Positions 1-8,919 of a stretch of DNA of 64,000 nucleotides are shown here, piece after piece. The stretch's first letter is position 1, and every line of letters begins with the position of its first letter. A program made the position numbers and the translations under genes. Location of the stretch: contig NZ_AXWS01000013.1 in NCBI RefSeq assembly GCF_000482785.1, positions 1 through 64,000 of the forward strand, in the 5' to 3' direction. This stretch comes from Derxia gummosa DSM 723 (GTDB lineage Bacteria > Pseudomonadota > Gammaproteobacteria > Burkholderiales > Burkholderiaceae_E). The notes beneath the pieces were generated by a model. It was given only the letters and a program-made list of their open reading frames with translations. It was not told the origin of the DNA and ran no database searches.

Positions 1-1053
1 GGCATCGACGACCTTGCGCGCGGTGCCGGGCGCCCAGTGCGGACCGGCCACGCCGTGGCGCGGCACGCCCGCGTGCACGTCGGCAAGGCTGGGGCTGGAC
101 TGGGCCTTCTCGTGGACGAAGCGCACGAGATTGACGAGGGTCTGCAGCCGCGCGACGGTGGTCTGCTTGGCGCTGCCGGTGAACTCGAGCGTCGGCTCCT
201 CCAGGCTGTAGGGCGGGTTCTGGAGGATGAGGGTGTCGGCGGGTTGCACGCCGTCCTCGGCGAGCATGGCCTGGGCGAGCAGGCTGATCATGCAGCCTTG
301 GCTGTGGGCGACGAGGTTGACGGCGGCGTGCCGGGTTTCGGGCTGGTTGCGCACGAGGCGGATGAGCATGGCCAGGCGGCGCGCGGCGAGCACGAAGTAG
401 CGCCGGTTGGGCGCGCCCTTCATCGGGCGCATCGCGTCGCGCTTGAGGGCGTCGAGCAGGCCGGCCATCCCGGGCCCCTGTCCGTCGGACCAGCAGTCGG
501 GCAGGTTGGAGGTGGCGTTGATGAAGGGGCCGCCCTCCTTGGCGCCGTCCTTGTCGAGCCGGTTGCCCCAGCGGTCGAGCCATTGGCCGTGCCAGTGTTC
601 GCGGTCGATGTAGGGCTTGCGGGTGTCCGGGTTGATGCCTTCCTGTTCCCGATAGCCCCAGTAGAACGGGATCACTGGCGAATAGGTCTGGCCGGGGATG
701 GCGCCGGGCCGGAACAGCACGGCATCGGGGTCGCTGCGCAGGCGCTCGGCGCGAGCCGGATCGGTCTTGTCGAGCTTGGCGAGCAGCGCGTCGTACTTCT
801 TGGGCGTGTCGGCGTTGGCGAAGTCGTAGTGGTGGAGGTCGCCGCCGGGCCGGGTGAGCGAGGCGCCGCGGTTGAGGCGGGCGTTGAGGCCGGCGCACAG
901 GCCCTGATCCTGGGCTTCGTAGGCGACGCCGTTGTCGTTGACGCCGTGAACGAGGAAGACGATGCAGGGCAGGGCGCGGTCGATGTCGACCCGCGCATAG
1001 CTCGCGCTGAGCGTGGTGAAGGCGGAGCCGCGATGGATGGGGGCGTCTGACAT
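1..1053 (-). CDS. Tle3-like T6SS phospholipase effector, 5' part
   Basis: The open frame runs from an ATG at 1053 to the window edge without a stop, so only about the first 350 residues are visible. The N-terminal half has the alpha/beta-hydrolase opening CIVFLVHGVNDNG and, near residue 251, a nucleophile elbow AHSQG with its serine (first Gly of GxSxG replaced by Ala). This matches my recollection of the Tle3/DUF3274 family of type VI secretion lipase effectors, which are delivered into target cells and have no signal peptide; none is seen here. No immunity gene or VgrG is visible because the likely 3' neighbours lie outside the window. The gene is divergent from the binding-protein gene at 1337. 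Family call fairly firm, effector role inferred. Confidence 0.75.
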   Translation of the reverse strand, partial: MSDAPIHRGSAFTTLSASYARVDIDRALPCIVFLVHGVNDNGVAYEAQDQGLCAGLNARLNRGASLTRPGGDLHHYDFANADTPKKYDALLAKLDKTDPARAERLRSDPDAVLFRPGAIPGQTYSPVIPFYWGYREQEGINPDTRKPYIDREHWHGQWLDRWGNRLDKDGAKEGGPFINATSNLPDCWSDGQGPGMAGLLDALKRDAMRPMKGAPNRRYFVLAARRLAMLIRLVRNQPETRHAAVNLVAHSQGCMISLLAQAMLAEDGVQPADTLILQNPPYSLEEPTLEFTGSAKQTTVARLQTLVNLVRFVHEKAQSSPSLADVHAGVPRHGVAGPHWAPGTARKVVDA

Positions 1054-1336
1054 GAGCGCGTTCCGGCGGAGCAAAGCCGGCTGACATGACTGGGGCCGCG
1101 ATGCTAGGGACGGTCTGCAGGTCTCGGAGCGAGCCCAGTCCGAGAAGTCCGTGACACATGGCACGAAGCAGGGGCTGCGGTGGACGCGATCGCCGGCACG
1201 CACCGAAGCGACGGGGATGATCCAAATGTTGCCGGTCGGACATGAAGCGGGAGTCATGTCATGCACACTTCTAATAACAAGCGTGCATGAACATATCGAA
1301 TAAACATCGTGGGAAGCATGAGGGGCCGTCGGTAAC
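1054..1336. promoter_or_regulatory. Divergent intergenic region with AT-rich patch
   Basis: This 283-base gap separates two divergent genes and must hold both promoters. The part from about 1265 to 1310 is strikingly AT-rich for this genome (it contains CTAATAAC, ATATCGAATAAAC), as expected of a promoter or activator site for the sulfonate-type operon. I cannot name a -35/-10 pair or a regulator with confidence. Confidence 0.35.
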
Positions 1337-2377
1337 TTGCCGTCATCGACGTTTCCCGAGCCGCCTCGGCGGCCTGCTTCCGTGACCAGACCCGACTCCC
1401 CAATCCATCTTCCGCGCCGCCGGCTCATCGCGGCCGGCGCGGGCCTCGGCCTTGCCGCCTTCGCGGGCCGGGCCGGCGCGGCCGACGCGCCGGCCGCTGC
1501 GGCCAGCCTCGTGCTCGGCGACCAGGCCAACAGCACCCGCGCCCGGCTCGAAGCCGCCGGCGCGCTCGACGGTGCGCCGTTCCGCTACACCTGGGCCAAC
1601 TTCCAGGGCGCGGCGCCGCTGTTCGAGGCGGTGCGCGCGGGCGCGGTCGATACCGCCCCGGCCGGCGACACGCCCGTGCTCGCCGCCGCCGCGCAGAACA
1701 GCCGCGTGCGCATCGTCGCCACCACGGTCGGCCCGGCGAAGTCGGTCGCGATCGTCGTGCAGGGCAATTCGCCGATCCGCAGCGTGGCCGACCTCAAGGG
1801 CCGCAGCGTGGTCGTGTCGTCGGCGCGCGGCAGCATCGCGCAGTACCTGCTGATCGGCGCGCTGCGCGAGGCCGGCGTCGATCCTGCGAGCGTCGATGTG
1901 CGCTTCGTGATGCCGACCGAGGCGCTGCCGGCCTTCCGCGCCGGCCAGATCGACGCCTGGGCCACCTTCGATCCCTATCTCGCGGTAGCCGAGGACGCGG
2001 GCGGCCGCGTGCTGCGCGACGGCGAGGGCATCAGTACCGGGCGCGGCTTCCTCACCGCGTCGGAAAAGGCGCTGGCCGATCCGGCCAAGCGCGCCGCGAT
2101 CCGCGAGCTGATCGCGCGCATGAACCGCGCCTGGGACTGGAGCCAGACCAACCGTGCCGCCTATGAGCGCGTGTATGCCGAGCAGACCCGCCTGTCGCCC
2201 GCGATCGTGAGCAAGGTGCTCGCGCGCAGCTACAACGCGCTGCGCGCCGTGAACGACGGCGACGTGCTCGCGGTGCAGAAGGTGGCCGACGTGTTCGCCG
2301 AGCTGAACCTGCTGCCGCGCCGCGTGGACGTGCGTGGCCTGGTCGAGCCCGAATTCTTCGCGCGGGGTGCGGCATGA
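1337..2377 (+). CDS. SsuA/NMT1-like sulfonate-type substrate-binding protein
   Basis: A 346-residue periplasmic binding protein of the aliphatic sulfonate/nitrate/taurine type. A twin-arginine-like leader (PRRRLIAAGAGLGLAAF) is followed by the binding fold, with family-typical segments GNSPIRSVADLKGR and AWATFDPYLAVAE. It would capture a small organosulfur anion and pass it to the permease encoded next, whose ATG overlaps this stop (ATGA). The start is uncertain: TTG at 1337 has a GAGGGG stretch 11 bases upstream; a GTG at 1382 would give a shorter but still complete leader. Related to the lipoprotein gene at 17476 (both have SPIRSVADL and GRxVxVS). The substrate cannot be read from the sequence. 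Confidence 0.85.
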   Translation: MPSSTFPEPPRRPASVTRPDSPIHLPRRRLIAAGAGLGLAAFAGRAGAADAPAAAASLVLGDQANSTRARLEAAGALDGAPFRYTWANFQGAAPLFEAVRAGAVDTAPAGDTPVLAAAAQNSRVRIVATTVGPAKSVAIVVQGNSPIRSVADLKGRSVVVSSARGSIAQYLLIGALREAGVDPASVDVRFVMPTEALPAFRAGQIDAWATFDPYLAVAEDAGGRVLRDGEGISTGRGFLTASEKALADPAKRAAIRELIARMNRAWDWSQTNRAAYERVYAEQTRLSPAIVSKVLARSYNALRAVNDGDVLAVQKVADVFAELNLLPRRVDVRGLVEPEFFARGAA

Positions 2378-3330
2378 GCGCGGTGACTGGCGTCATCGAC
2401 AAGCCGGCACACGCCACGCCGGCCACGACCGCCGCGCCGGCCGCCAACGCGGCGCTCGCCGGCCAGCCGGCCGGGCCGCGCGATGCGGGCGCGGCGGCGC
2501 CGGCGGTCAAGGCCGCCACGGCCCGCGCCGCCGACGCGCTCGACGCCGACGGCCCCGTCACCGCCACGCTGCTGCGCCTGCTGCCCTGGCTCGTGCCTGT
2601 CGGCCTCGTGCTCGGCTGGCAGGCGGCGATCGCGCTCGGCTGGCTCTCGACCGACATCCTTCCCGCGCCCACCGCCGTCGCGAAGGCGTTCTGGGAACTG
2701 GTCGCGAGCGGCGACCTGTGGACTTACCTCCAGGTCTCGGGCTGGCGCGCGCTGTCGGGCTTCGCGGTCGGCGGTTCGCTCGGCGTCGGGCTCGGGCTGC
2801 TCACGGGCATGTCGCGCTGGGCCGAGGCGGCCTTCGATTCGAGCGTGCAGATGGTGCGCAACATCCCCCACCTCGCGCTGATCCCGCTCGTCATCCTCTG
2901 GTTCGGCATCGACGAGGGCGCCAAGCGCTTTCTGGTGGCGGCGGGCGTGTTCTTCCCGCTCTACATCAACACCCACCACGGCATCCGCGCGGTGGACCGC
3001 CAGCTCATCGAGATGGCGCGCAGCTACGGCCTGCGCGGCTTCGCGCTCTACCGCGACGTGATCCTGCCCGGCGCGCTGCCCAGCATCCTCGTCGGCCTGC
3101 GCTTCGCGCTCGGCGTGATGTGGCTGTCGCTGATCGTGGCCGAGACGATCTCGGCGCAATCGGGCATCGGCTACATGACGATGAATGCCCGCGAATTCCT
3201 CCAGACCGACATCGTGCTCGTGGGCGTCCTGCTCTACGCGCTGCTGGGCAAGCTCGCCGACCTCGTCGCCAAGGGCCTCGAACGCCGCTGGCTGCGCTGG
3301 AACCCGGCCTACGCCAAGGCCCGCCGATGA
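2374..3330 (+). CDS. SsuC-like ABC transporter permease
   Basis: A 318-residue inner-membrane permease of the sulfonate/nitrate/taurine class (BPD_transp_1 fold). The first 70 or so residues are an Ala-rich cytoplasmic extension longer than usual; then come about six hydrophobic segments, with the cytoplasmic EAA-type loop near GLRGFALYRDVILPGALPSI, which docks the ATPase. It overlaps the binding-protein gene by ATGA, so the two are translationally coupled. No ATP-binding subunit follows: the next gene is a flavoenzyme 180 bases downstream. The pump must therefore use an ATPase encoded elsewhere. Confidence 0.88.
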   Translation: MSAVTGVIDKPAHATPATTAAPAANAALAGQPAGPRDAGAAAPAVKAATARAADALDADGPVTATLLRLLPWLVPVGLVLGWQAAIALGWLSTDILPAPTAVAKAFWELVASGDLWTYLQVSGWRALSGFAVGGSLGVGLGLLTGMSRWAEAAFDSSVQMVRNIPHLALIPLVILWFGIDEGAKRFLVAAGVFFPLYINTHHGIRAVDRQLIEMARSYGLRGFALYRDVILPGALPSILVGLRFALGVMWLSLIVAETISAQSGIGYMTMNAREFLQTDIVLVGVLLYALLGKLADLVAKGLERRWLRWNPAYAKARR

Positions 3331-3414
3331 GCCGCGCCATGCCTCCGACCCCGTGGCGTCGCCCGGCCCGCGCCGGCTGTTGACGCCCGCCCGCAAGCCT
3401 TGATGCGGCGCGGC

Positions 3415-3428
3415 TGCAAACCCTTGCA
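3415..3428. repeat. TGCAAnnnnTTGCA palindrome, exact
   Basis: TGCAAACCCTTGCA, 85 bases 3' of the permease stop and 85 bases 5' of the acyl-CoA dehydrogenase-like start. Flanking GCGGC/GCCGC extends the inverted repeat with a one-base offset. Intergenic placement suits an operator for the second half of the operon. Confidence 0.7.
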
Positions 3429-3512
3429 AGCCGCGTTCGCCACCAGAACACACACGGCGCGAACGGCCGCACGACGGCCGCCCTCCCACCCGACCTCCCG
3501 CCAGGACACACC

Positions 3513-4781
3513 ATGACAGACCGCCTCCCGCACCCGCCGGTGCCGGACTTCGCCTCGCCGGACTTCGACCGGCTGCTCGCGAGCCTCACGGCCGAGTTCG
3601 CCGCGACCGCCGAGCACCACGACCGCACGCGCGAATTCCCGGCCGCCAACTTCGCCCGCTTGCATGAGCTGGGCCTGCTCGCGCTGACCGCGCCCGTCGC
3701 CGATGGCGGCCTCGGCGCCGGCCTCGACACCGCCTATCGCGTCGTGCACGCCGTGGCGCGCGGCGAGCCCTCGACCGCGCTCATCCTCGTGATGCAGTTC
3801 CTGCACCTCGCCTTTCATGACCGGCTCGCGCGCTGGCCCGAGCATCTGCGCCGCCGCGTGATCGGCGACGTGGTGCGCGACGGCGCCCTCGTCAATTCGC
3901 TGCGCGTTGAGCCCGAACTCGGCACGCCGGCGCGCGGCGGCCTGCCGGGCACGGTGGCGCGGCGCGTGGATGGCGGCTGGATCATCAACGGCCGCAAGCT
4001 CTACTCGACCGGCTCGCCGGGCCTGACCTGGAATTTCGTCTGGGCCCGCAGCGACGACGCGGTGCCACTGGTGGGCGCCTGGCTCGTCCACCGCGACACG
4101 CCCGGCGTGCGCGTGATCGAGACCTGGGACCACCTCGGCCTGCGCGCCTCGGGCAGCCATGACGTCGTGTTCACCGACGTGTTCGTGCCCGCCGACCATG
4201 CCGTGGACGTGGCCCCGATCGACCAGGCCGCCGCGCCCGACGCGCGCTTCTCGGCCTGGATCGGCGTGCTGCTGTCGGCCGTGTACGACGGCGTGGCCCG
4301 CGCCGCGCGCGACTGGTTCGCCGAATGGGCGCGCACCCGCGTGCCGGCCTCGCTCGGCGCGCCGCTGTCGAGCCTCCAGCGCTACCAGCAGGCGCTCGGC
4401 GAGATCGACGGCCTGCTGTTCTCCAACCGCGTGCTGCTGGAAAGTGGCGTGCGCGGCGGCCTCGCGCCGGCCGAATACAGCCTCATCAAGACGCTCGTCA
4501 CCAACCAGGCCATCGCCGCCGTGCAGAAGGCGGTCGAGCTGTCGTCCAACCCCGGCCTGCACCGCGCCAATCCGCTGGAGCGCCATTTCCGCGACGTGCT
4601 GTGCGGACGTATCCACACGCCGCAGGACGACGCGGTGTACGGCCAGCTCGGCATCGCGGCCTTCGCGGCCGCCGCCGCGCTCGCCGCCGAGGGCGGTCCG
4701 CTCGTGCCGAAGGTGGCCGGGCGCGCGCCCGAAGGCGCGGTGATCGCGCCGCCGACCGCGGTCGCGGATGCCGCGCGCTGA
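3513..4781 (+). CDS. Acyl-CoA dehydrogenase-fold flavin monooxygenase, SfnB/DszC-like
   Basis: A 422-residue protein with the acyl-CoA dehydrogenase fold: an N-terminal helical domain (HELGLLALTAPVADGGLG near residue 50), a middle beta domain (GRKLYSTGSPG, then LGLRASGSHDVVFTDVFVP) and a C-terminal helical bundle ending with the typical LERHFRDVLCGRIHTPQDD. The late TPQDD-type motif and the neighbouring sulfonate genes point to the SfnB/DszC branch, which oxygenates organosulfur or related compounds with reduced flavin, rather than to fatty-acid oxidation. No catalytic glutamate assignment is attempted. Start chosen at the ATG behind CCAGGACACACC. It precedes the SsuD-like gene by 96 bases. 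Confidence 0.8.
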   Translation: MTDRLPHPPVPDFASPDFDRLLASLTAEFAATAEHHDRTREFPAANFARLHELGLLALTAPVADGGLGAGLDTAYRVVHAVARGEPSTALILVMQFLHLAFHDRLARWPEHLRRRVIGDVVRDGALVNSLRVEPELGTPARGGLPGTVARRVDGGWIINGRKLYSTGSPGLTWNFVWARSDDAVPLVGAWLVHRDTPGVRVIETWDHLGLRASGSHDVVFTDVFVPADHAVDVAPIDQAAAPDARFSAWIGVLLSAVYDGVARAARDWFAEWARTRVPASLGAPLSSLQRYQQALGEIDGLLFSNRVLLESGVRGGLAPAEYSLIKTLVTNQAIAAVQKAVELSSNPGLHRANPLERHFRDVLCGRIHTPQDDAVYGQLGIAAFAAAAALAAEGGPLVPKVAGRAPEGAVIAPPTAVADAAR

Positions 4782-4877
4782 CGCCACTGCACGCACACCA
4801 ACGCCGTTCCCCGAACCGGATCAGCCCCCGACCGACCACCGCGCCCCGCCGCGCATCCCCGACAGAGAGAGACCACC

Positions 4878-5996
4878 ATGACCGTCCGCTTCATCGGCAT
4901 CGTCCACACCCAGAACGTCAGCGAGATCCACCGCCCGACCGGCGCGCCCGTCGACAAGCGCTATCTCGCCACCCTCGCCAACGCCCAGGAACACGCGGGC
5001 TTCGACAGCGTGCTCATCGCGCACAGCAGCTCGTCGGTCGACGGCCAGCAGGTCGCGGCCTTCGTCGCCGCCAACACCGACAAGCTCGGCCTCATCCTGG
5101 CCCAGCGCCCCGGCTTCATCGCGCCGACCTACCAGGCGCGTCAGCTCGCGACGCTCGACCATTTCAGCGACGGCCGGCTCGCGATCAACGTCATCAGCGG
5201 CGGCGACGACACCGAGCAGCGCCGCGACGGCGACTGGCTCAGCCATGACGAGCGCTACGAGCGCACCGACGAATTCCTCGACGTCGTCAAGCGCACCTGG
5301 AACGCGACCGAACCGTTCAAGCACGAGGGCAAGCACTACCGCATCGAAGGCCAGCTCCCGACCGTCAAGCCGCTCAACGGCAGCGGCGTGCCGATCTACT
5401 TCGGCGGCTCGTCGGACGCGGCGATCAAGGTCGCGGCCAAGCATGCCGACGTGTACATGCTCTGGGCCGAGAGCCTCGAAACGACGGCCGAACTCGTGAA
5501 CCGCGTGCGCGCCGAGGCCGCCAAGCACGGCCGCGACAAGCACATCCGCTTCAGCCTCTCGTCGCGCCCGATCCTGGCCGCGACCGAGGACAAGGCCTGG
5601 GCCCGCGCCGAGGACATCCTCGAACGCGCCAAGGCCCAGCTGCCGGCCAACACCTTCTTCATCAACCGCCCGCGCGACCCGCAGAACACCGGCTCGCAGC
5701 GCCTGCTGCGCACCGTGTCGCAGGGCCGCGTGGTGGACAAGCGCCTGTGGACCGGCATCGCCGAACTGACGCGCGCCGCCGGCAACTCGACCGCGCTGGT
5801 CGGCACGGCCGAGCAGGTGGCCGAGTCGGTGCTGGAGTACCACAAGCTCGGCATCGACGAATTCCTGTTCCGTGGCTTCGACGTGGTGGAGGACGCGCTG
5901 CTCTACGGCCGCGAACTGCTGCCGGCGGTGCGCGCGGCCGTGGCCTCGCATGAAGCCGGGCAGGGCGCCGCCGACAGCGCCGTGCGCGCGGCCTGA
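4878..5996 (+). CDS. SsuD-like FMN-dependent alkanesulfonate monooxygenase
   Basis: A 372-residue luciferase-like (LLM) flavin-dependent monooxygenase. Visible family segments include an early HTQNVSEIH, the flavin-side NVISGGDDTEQRRDGDWLSH, HDERYERTDEF and GVPIYFGGSSDAAIKVAA. The SsuD branch releases sulfite from alkanesulfonates in the cytoplasm using FMNH2 from a partner reductase; no clear SsuE-type reductase lies next to it, although a nitroreductase-family flavoprotein is encoded at 21151. A good AGAGAGA ribosome site precedes the ATG. Length matches the family. The exact sulfonate is unknown. Confidence 0.88.
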   Translation: MTVRFIGIVHTQNVSEIHRPTGAPVDKRYLATLANAQEHAGFDSVLIAHSSSSVDGQQVAAFVAANTDKLGLILAQRPGFIAPTYQARQLATLDHFSDGRLAINVISGGDDTEQRRDGDWLSHDERYERTDEFLDVVKRTWNATEPFKHEGKHYRIEGQLPTVKPLNGSGVPIYFGGSSDAAIKVAAKHADVYMLWAESLETTAELVNRVRAEAAKHGRDKHIRFSLSSRPILAATEDKAWARAEDILERAKAQLPANTFFINRPRDPQNTGSQRLLRTVSQGRVVDKRLWTGIAELTRAAGNSTALVGTAEQVAESVLEYHKLGIDEFLFRGFDVVEDALLYGRELLPAVRAAVASHEAGQGAADSAVRAA

Positions 5997-6019
5997 GCAC
6001 GACGACGGAGCCGCAAGCC

Positions 6020-6961
6020 ATGAGCGAAGTCATCGTCGCCAGCCAGCATGACGAGCGCGTCAACGACCGCCTGCGCGAGCGGGCGCCGGCATTGCGCGTG
6101 CTCGCCGTGCCGCCCGGTCCGGTCGCGGAACTGCCCGAGGGGGCGAGCGTGCTTTTCAGCCGGCCGCATCCGGGCTGGAAGACGGCGCCGGCCCCGGTCG
6201 GCTGGCCCTTCGACCTGCGCTGGGTGCAGCTGTCGTCGGTCGGCATCGACTGGTATCCGGGCTGGCTGTTCGACGGCCCGGTCGTCACCTGCGCGCGCGG
6301 CACCTCGTCGTCGGCGATCGCCGAATACGTGCTCGCCGCCATCCTCGCGGTGGCCAAGGACATCCCCAATCTCTGGGTGCACTCGCCGGCCGAATGGAAG
6401 CTGCGCAGCCTCGGCGCGGTCGAGGGCACGACGCTCGGGCTGATCGGCTTCGGCTCGATCGGCCGCGCGGTCGCCAAACGCGCGCTCGCCTTCGGCATGA
6501 AGGTGATCGCGCTGCGGCGCGGCCACGGACCGTCGGACGTGGACGGCGTCGAGATCGCCGGCAGCGCGGTCGAGGTGTTCGCGCGCGCCGACCACGTGGT
6601 GCTCGCGGCGCCCGCGACCGAGGAGACCTGGCATCTCGTCAACCGCCATCTGCTCGCCACCGCCCGGCCGGGCCTGCATCTCATCAACGTCGCGCGCGGC
6701 AGCCTCGTCGATCACGAGGCGCTGCTCGCCGCGCTCGACAGCGGGCGCCTGTCGCGCGCCACGCTCGACGTGACCGACCCCGAGCCGCTGCCGGCCGGTC
6801 ATCCGCTCTGGACCCATCCGCGCGTGCGCCTGTCGCCGCACAGCTCGCCCGGCACGCCGGCGCTGCTCGACGCCGTGGCCGACCGCTTCCTGCAGAACCT
6901 CGCGCGCTTTCGCGCCGGCGAGACGCTGGCCGAGGTGGTCGATCCCGCGCGCGGCTACTGA
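6020..6961 (+). CDS. D-2-hydroxyacid dehydrogenase
   Basis: A 313-residue NAD(P)-dependent dehydrogenase of the D-isomer-specific 2-hydroxyacid family. The Rossmann nucleotide-binding motif GLIGFGSIGRA lies near residues 140-150, followed by the typical LINVARGSLVDHEALLAAL and the DVTDPEPLPAGHPLW segment; the catalytic His is expected in the late LSPHSSPG. It would interconvert a 2-hydroxyacid and a 2-oxoacid in the cytoplasm, perhaps on a carbon product of desulfonation. It follows the SsuD-like gene by 23 bases with a GGAG site. Confidence 0.85.
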   Translation: MSEVIVASQHDERVNDRLRERAPALRVLAVPPGPVAELPEGASVLFSRPHPGWKTAPAPVGWPFDLRWVQLSSVGIDWYPGWLFDGPVVTCARGTSSSAIAEYVLAAILAVAKDIPNLWVHSPAEWKLRSLGAVEGTTLGLIGFGSIGRAVAKRALAFGMKVIALRRGHGPSDVDGVEIAGSAVEVFARADHVVLAAPATEETWHLVNRHLLATARPGLHLINVARGSLVDHEALLAALDSGRLSRATLDVTDPEPLPAGHPLWTHPRVRLSPHSSPGTPALLDAVADRFLQNLARFRAGETLAEVVDPARGY

Positions 6962-6968
6962 ACCGATC

Positions 6969-6982
6969 CGCAAACCCTTGCA
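6969..6982. repeat. TGCAAnnnnTTGCA palindrome, one mismatch
   Basis: CGCAAACCCTTGCA lies between the hydroxyacid dehydrogenase stop and the aldolase start, directly touching the AAAGGA ribosome site. A bound protein here would block translation initiation or an internal promoter. Confidence 0.6.
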
Positions 6983-6994
6983 AAGGAATATTCC

Positions 6995-7924
6995 ATGACC
7001 TCCCTCATCGTCGATCCGGCCGTTGTCGCGGCCGACCAGCAGGGCGCCGCGCGCCCGCCGCTCAACATCGCCGGCGGCGAACTCGGCGCCCGCCTCGCGG
7101 GCCTCGACGCCGGCTGGCCGCCGCGTCCGGCCATCTACAAGGTGCCGCGCAGCGGCGACGGGCGCGGCCTGTTCGGCGGCGACGGCGTGCCGCGCCAGGA
7201 ATCGGTCGAGGCCGAGCGCCTGCACCGCAAGCAGCGCCTCGCGGCCTCGTTCCGCCTGTTCGCGCGCAACGACTACGACTACGGCGGCGCCGGCCACATC
7301 ACCGCGCGCGATCCCGAGCGCACCGACCATTTCTGGGTCAATCCGGCCGGCGTGTACTTCGGCCACGTGAAGGTGTCGAACCTCATCCTCGTCAACCACC
7401 ACGGCGAGATCGTCGAGGGCGACGGCCATCTCAACCGCGCCGCGTTCGCGATCCATTCCGAGCTGCACAAGGCCCGGCCCGACGTGATCGCCGCCGCGCA
7501 TTCGCATGCGATCTGGGGCAAGGCCTTCTCGGCGCAATCGCGGCTGCTGGCGCCGATCAGCCAGGACGCGACCGCCTTCTACGACGACCACGTGCTGTTC
7601 GACGACTACACCGGCGTGGTGCTCGATTCGAGCGAGGGCGAGCGCATCGCCGCCGCGCTCGGCAACAAGAAGGCCGCGATCCTGCGCAACCACGGCCTGC
7701 TCACGGTCGGCACGAGCGTCGAGTCGGCCGTGTGGTGGTACATCGCGGCCGAGAACGCCGCGAAGACCCAGCTGCTGTCCGAAGCCGCCGGCCCGATCCG
7801 GCCGCTCGACCACGACATCGCCACGCACACGCACGGCCAGGTCGGCAACGAGATCGGCGGCTGGTTCAGCTTCCAGTCGCTGTGGGACCGCGTCGTGCGC
7901 GAAGAGCCCGACTTCCTCGAATGA
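6995..7924 (+). CDS. Class II aldolase/adducin family protein
   Basis: A 309-residue protein with the class II aldolase fold after an N-terminal extension of about 70 residues. Metal-ligand histidines are visible in AAAHSHAIWGKAF and, further on, in ILRNHGLLTVG, both diagnostic of the family; an N-terminal GGAGHITARDPE binds the substrate phosphate or carboxylate in relatives. The family performs zinc-dependent retro-aldol cleavage or decarboxylation, and many members have no known substrate. As the last enzyme of the organosulfur operon it may process the carbon skeleton left after desulfonation (inference). Strong AAAGGA ribosome site 8 bases upstream. Confidence 0.83.
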   Translation: MTSLIVDPAVVAADQQGAARPPLNIAGGELGARLAGLDAGWPPRPAIYKVPRSGDGRGLFGGDGVPRQESVEAERLHRKQRLAASFRLFARNDYDYGGAGHITARDPERTDHFWVNPAGVYFGHVKVSNLILVNHHGEIVEGDGHLNRAAFAIHSELHKARPDVIAAAHSHAIWGKAFSAQSRLLAPISQDATAFYDDHVLFDDYTGVVLDSSEGERIAAALGNKKAAILRNHGLLTVGTSVESAVWWYIAAENAAKTQLLSEAAGPIRPLDHDIATHTHGQVGNEIGGWFSFQSLWDRVVREEPDFLE

Positions 7925-8007
7925 GCCGGGGCCGCGATGAAGCACGCGCCTTTCCTCCGTTCTGACCGCGTGCCGGCGCCCGTCGCGCCGCGCCGCCGGA
8001 GCCGCCC

Positions 8008-8814
8008 ATGAGTGCCGTCCTCCTTTCTCCGGTGTCGGCCGCGCCGGATGCGGCCGGCGCCGCGGGTCTCACGCTCGGCGCCGGCCGCGTCGTGCTGCCC
8101 GACGTGCCGGGCGCGCCGCGCCGCAAGCTGGCGATCGCGGTGTCGCTCGCGCTGCACGCCGGCGCGCTGCTCTACCTGTGGAACTGGTCGCACGAGCCGG
8201 CGCCGCCGCCCGTGCCGGAGCGGGTGATCGAGATGGTCATCGCGCCGCCCGAGCCGCCCAAGCCGATCGAACCGCCGAAGATCGAGCCGCCGAAACCGGT
8301 CGAGAAGGTGAAGACGATCGAGCCACCGCGCGCTGCGCCACCGCGCCCGGCGCCGGTGCCGGTACCCGCCCCGAGCGCGGTGCCGACGCCCGCGCCCGTG
8401 ACTCCCTCGGTGGCCGAGGCGCCGCACGAGCCCGCGCCCGCGCCGGCACCGCCCGCGCCACCGGCCCCGGCGCCCGCGCCGCAGGCCGCCGCGCGGCCCG
8501 GTCCGCCCAATTCGCCCGACGCGATTCCGACCGACTACGCCAACCAGGTGTTCGCGCGCATCAACCGCATCGCCTCGGGCCGCTATCCCAAGGCCGCGAT
8601 GCTGCGCCGGCAGGAAGGCCGCATCGGCTACCGGCTGACGCTGGCGCAGGACGGCACGCTGCTGTCCTACGAACTCGACAAGTGCGGCATCGACGCGCTC
8701 GACGCCGCCGCCGAGGAGGCGCTCAAGGCCGCCGCGCCCTTCCCGAAGCTGCCCGACCTCGGCGCCGCCTCGTACCGGCTGGCGGGCGCGATCGTCTACC
8801 GGCTTTCCAACTGA
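8008..8814 (+). CDS. tonB: TonB energy transducer (system 1)
   Basis: A 268-residue TonB: short cytoplasmic N-terminus, one membrane anchor around residues 33-52 (LAIAVSLALHAGALLYLW), a long Pro/Lys/Glu-rich periplasmic linker (EPPKPIEPPKIEPPKPV) and a C-terminal TonB domain with YPKAAMLRRQEGRIGYRLTL. It carries the ExbB/ExbD proton-motive energy to outer-membrane receptors. It heads a tonB-exbB-exbD operon followed directly by a TBDT gene, so this system likely energises that receptor first. Confidence 0.93.
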   Translation: MSAVLLSPVSAAPDAAGAAGLTLGAGRVVLPDVPGAPRRKLAIAVSLALHAGALLYLWNWSHEPAPPPVPERVIEMVIAPPEPPKPIEPPKIEPPKPVEKVKTIEPPRAAPPRPAPVPVPAPSAVPTPAPVTPSVAEAPHEPAPAPAPPAPPAPAPAPQAAARPGPPNSPDAIPTDYANQVFARINRIASGRYPKAAMLRRQEGRIGYRLTLAQDGTLLSYELDKCGIDALDAAAEEALKAAAPFPKLPDLGAASYRLAGAIVYRLSN

Positions 8815-8919
8815 AGCCCGCGAGGCCGTCGGCGCGACGGCCCGGCGCGCAATGCCGCGCGCCAACCCGGCGGGCCAGCCCCGCCGACCGAAACAGAACC
8901 TCACGCACAAGGAGCCGCC

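Noticed and set aside
37-1050. A 337-codon plus-strand frame at the window start
   Set aside because: The minus strand gives a recognisable Tle3-like hydrolase with HGVNDNG and AHSQG; the plus frame is its shadow.
3391-3404. CGCAAGCCTTGATG as another palindrome copy
   Set aside because: The spacer is three bases and the right arm differs.
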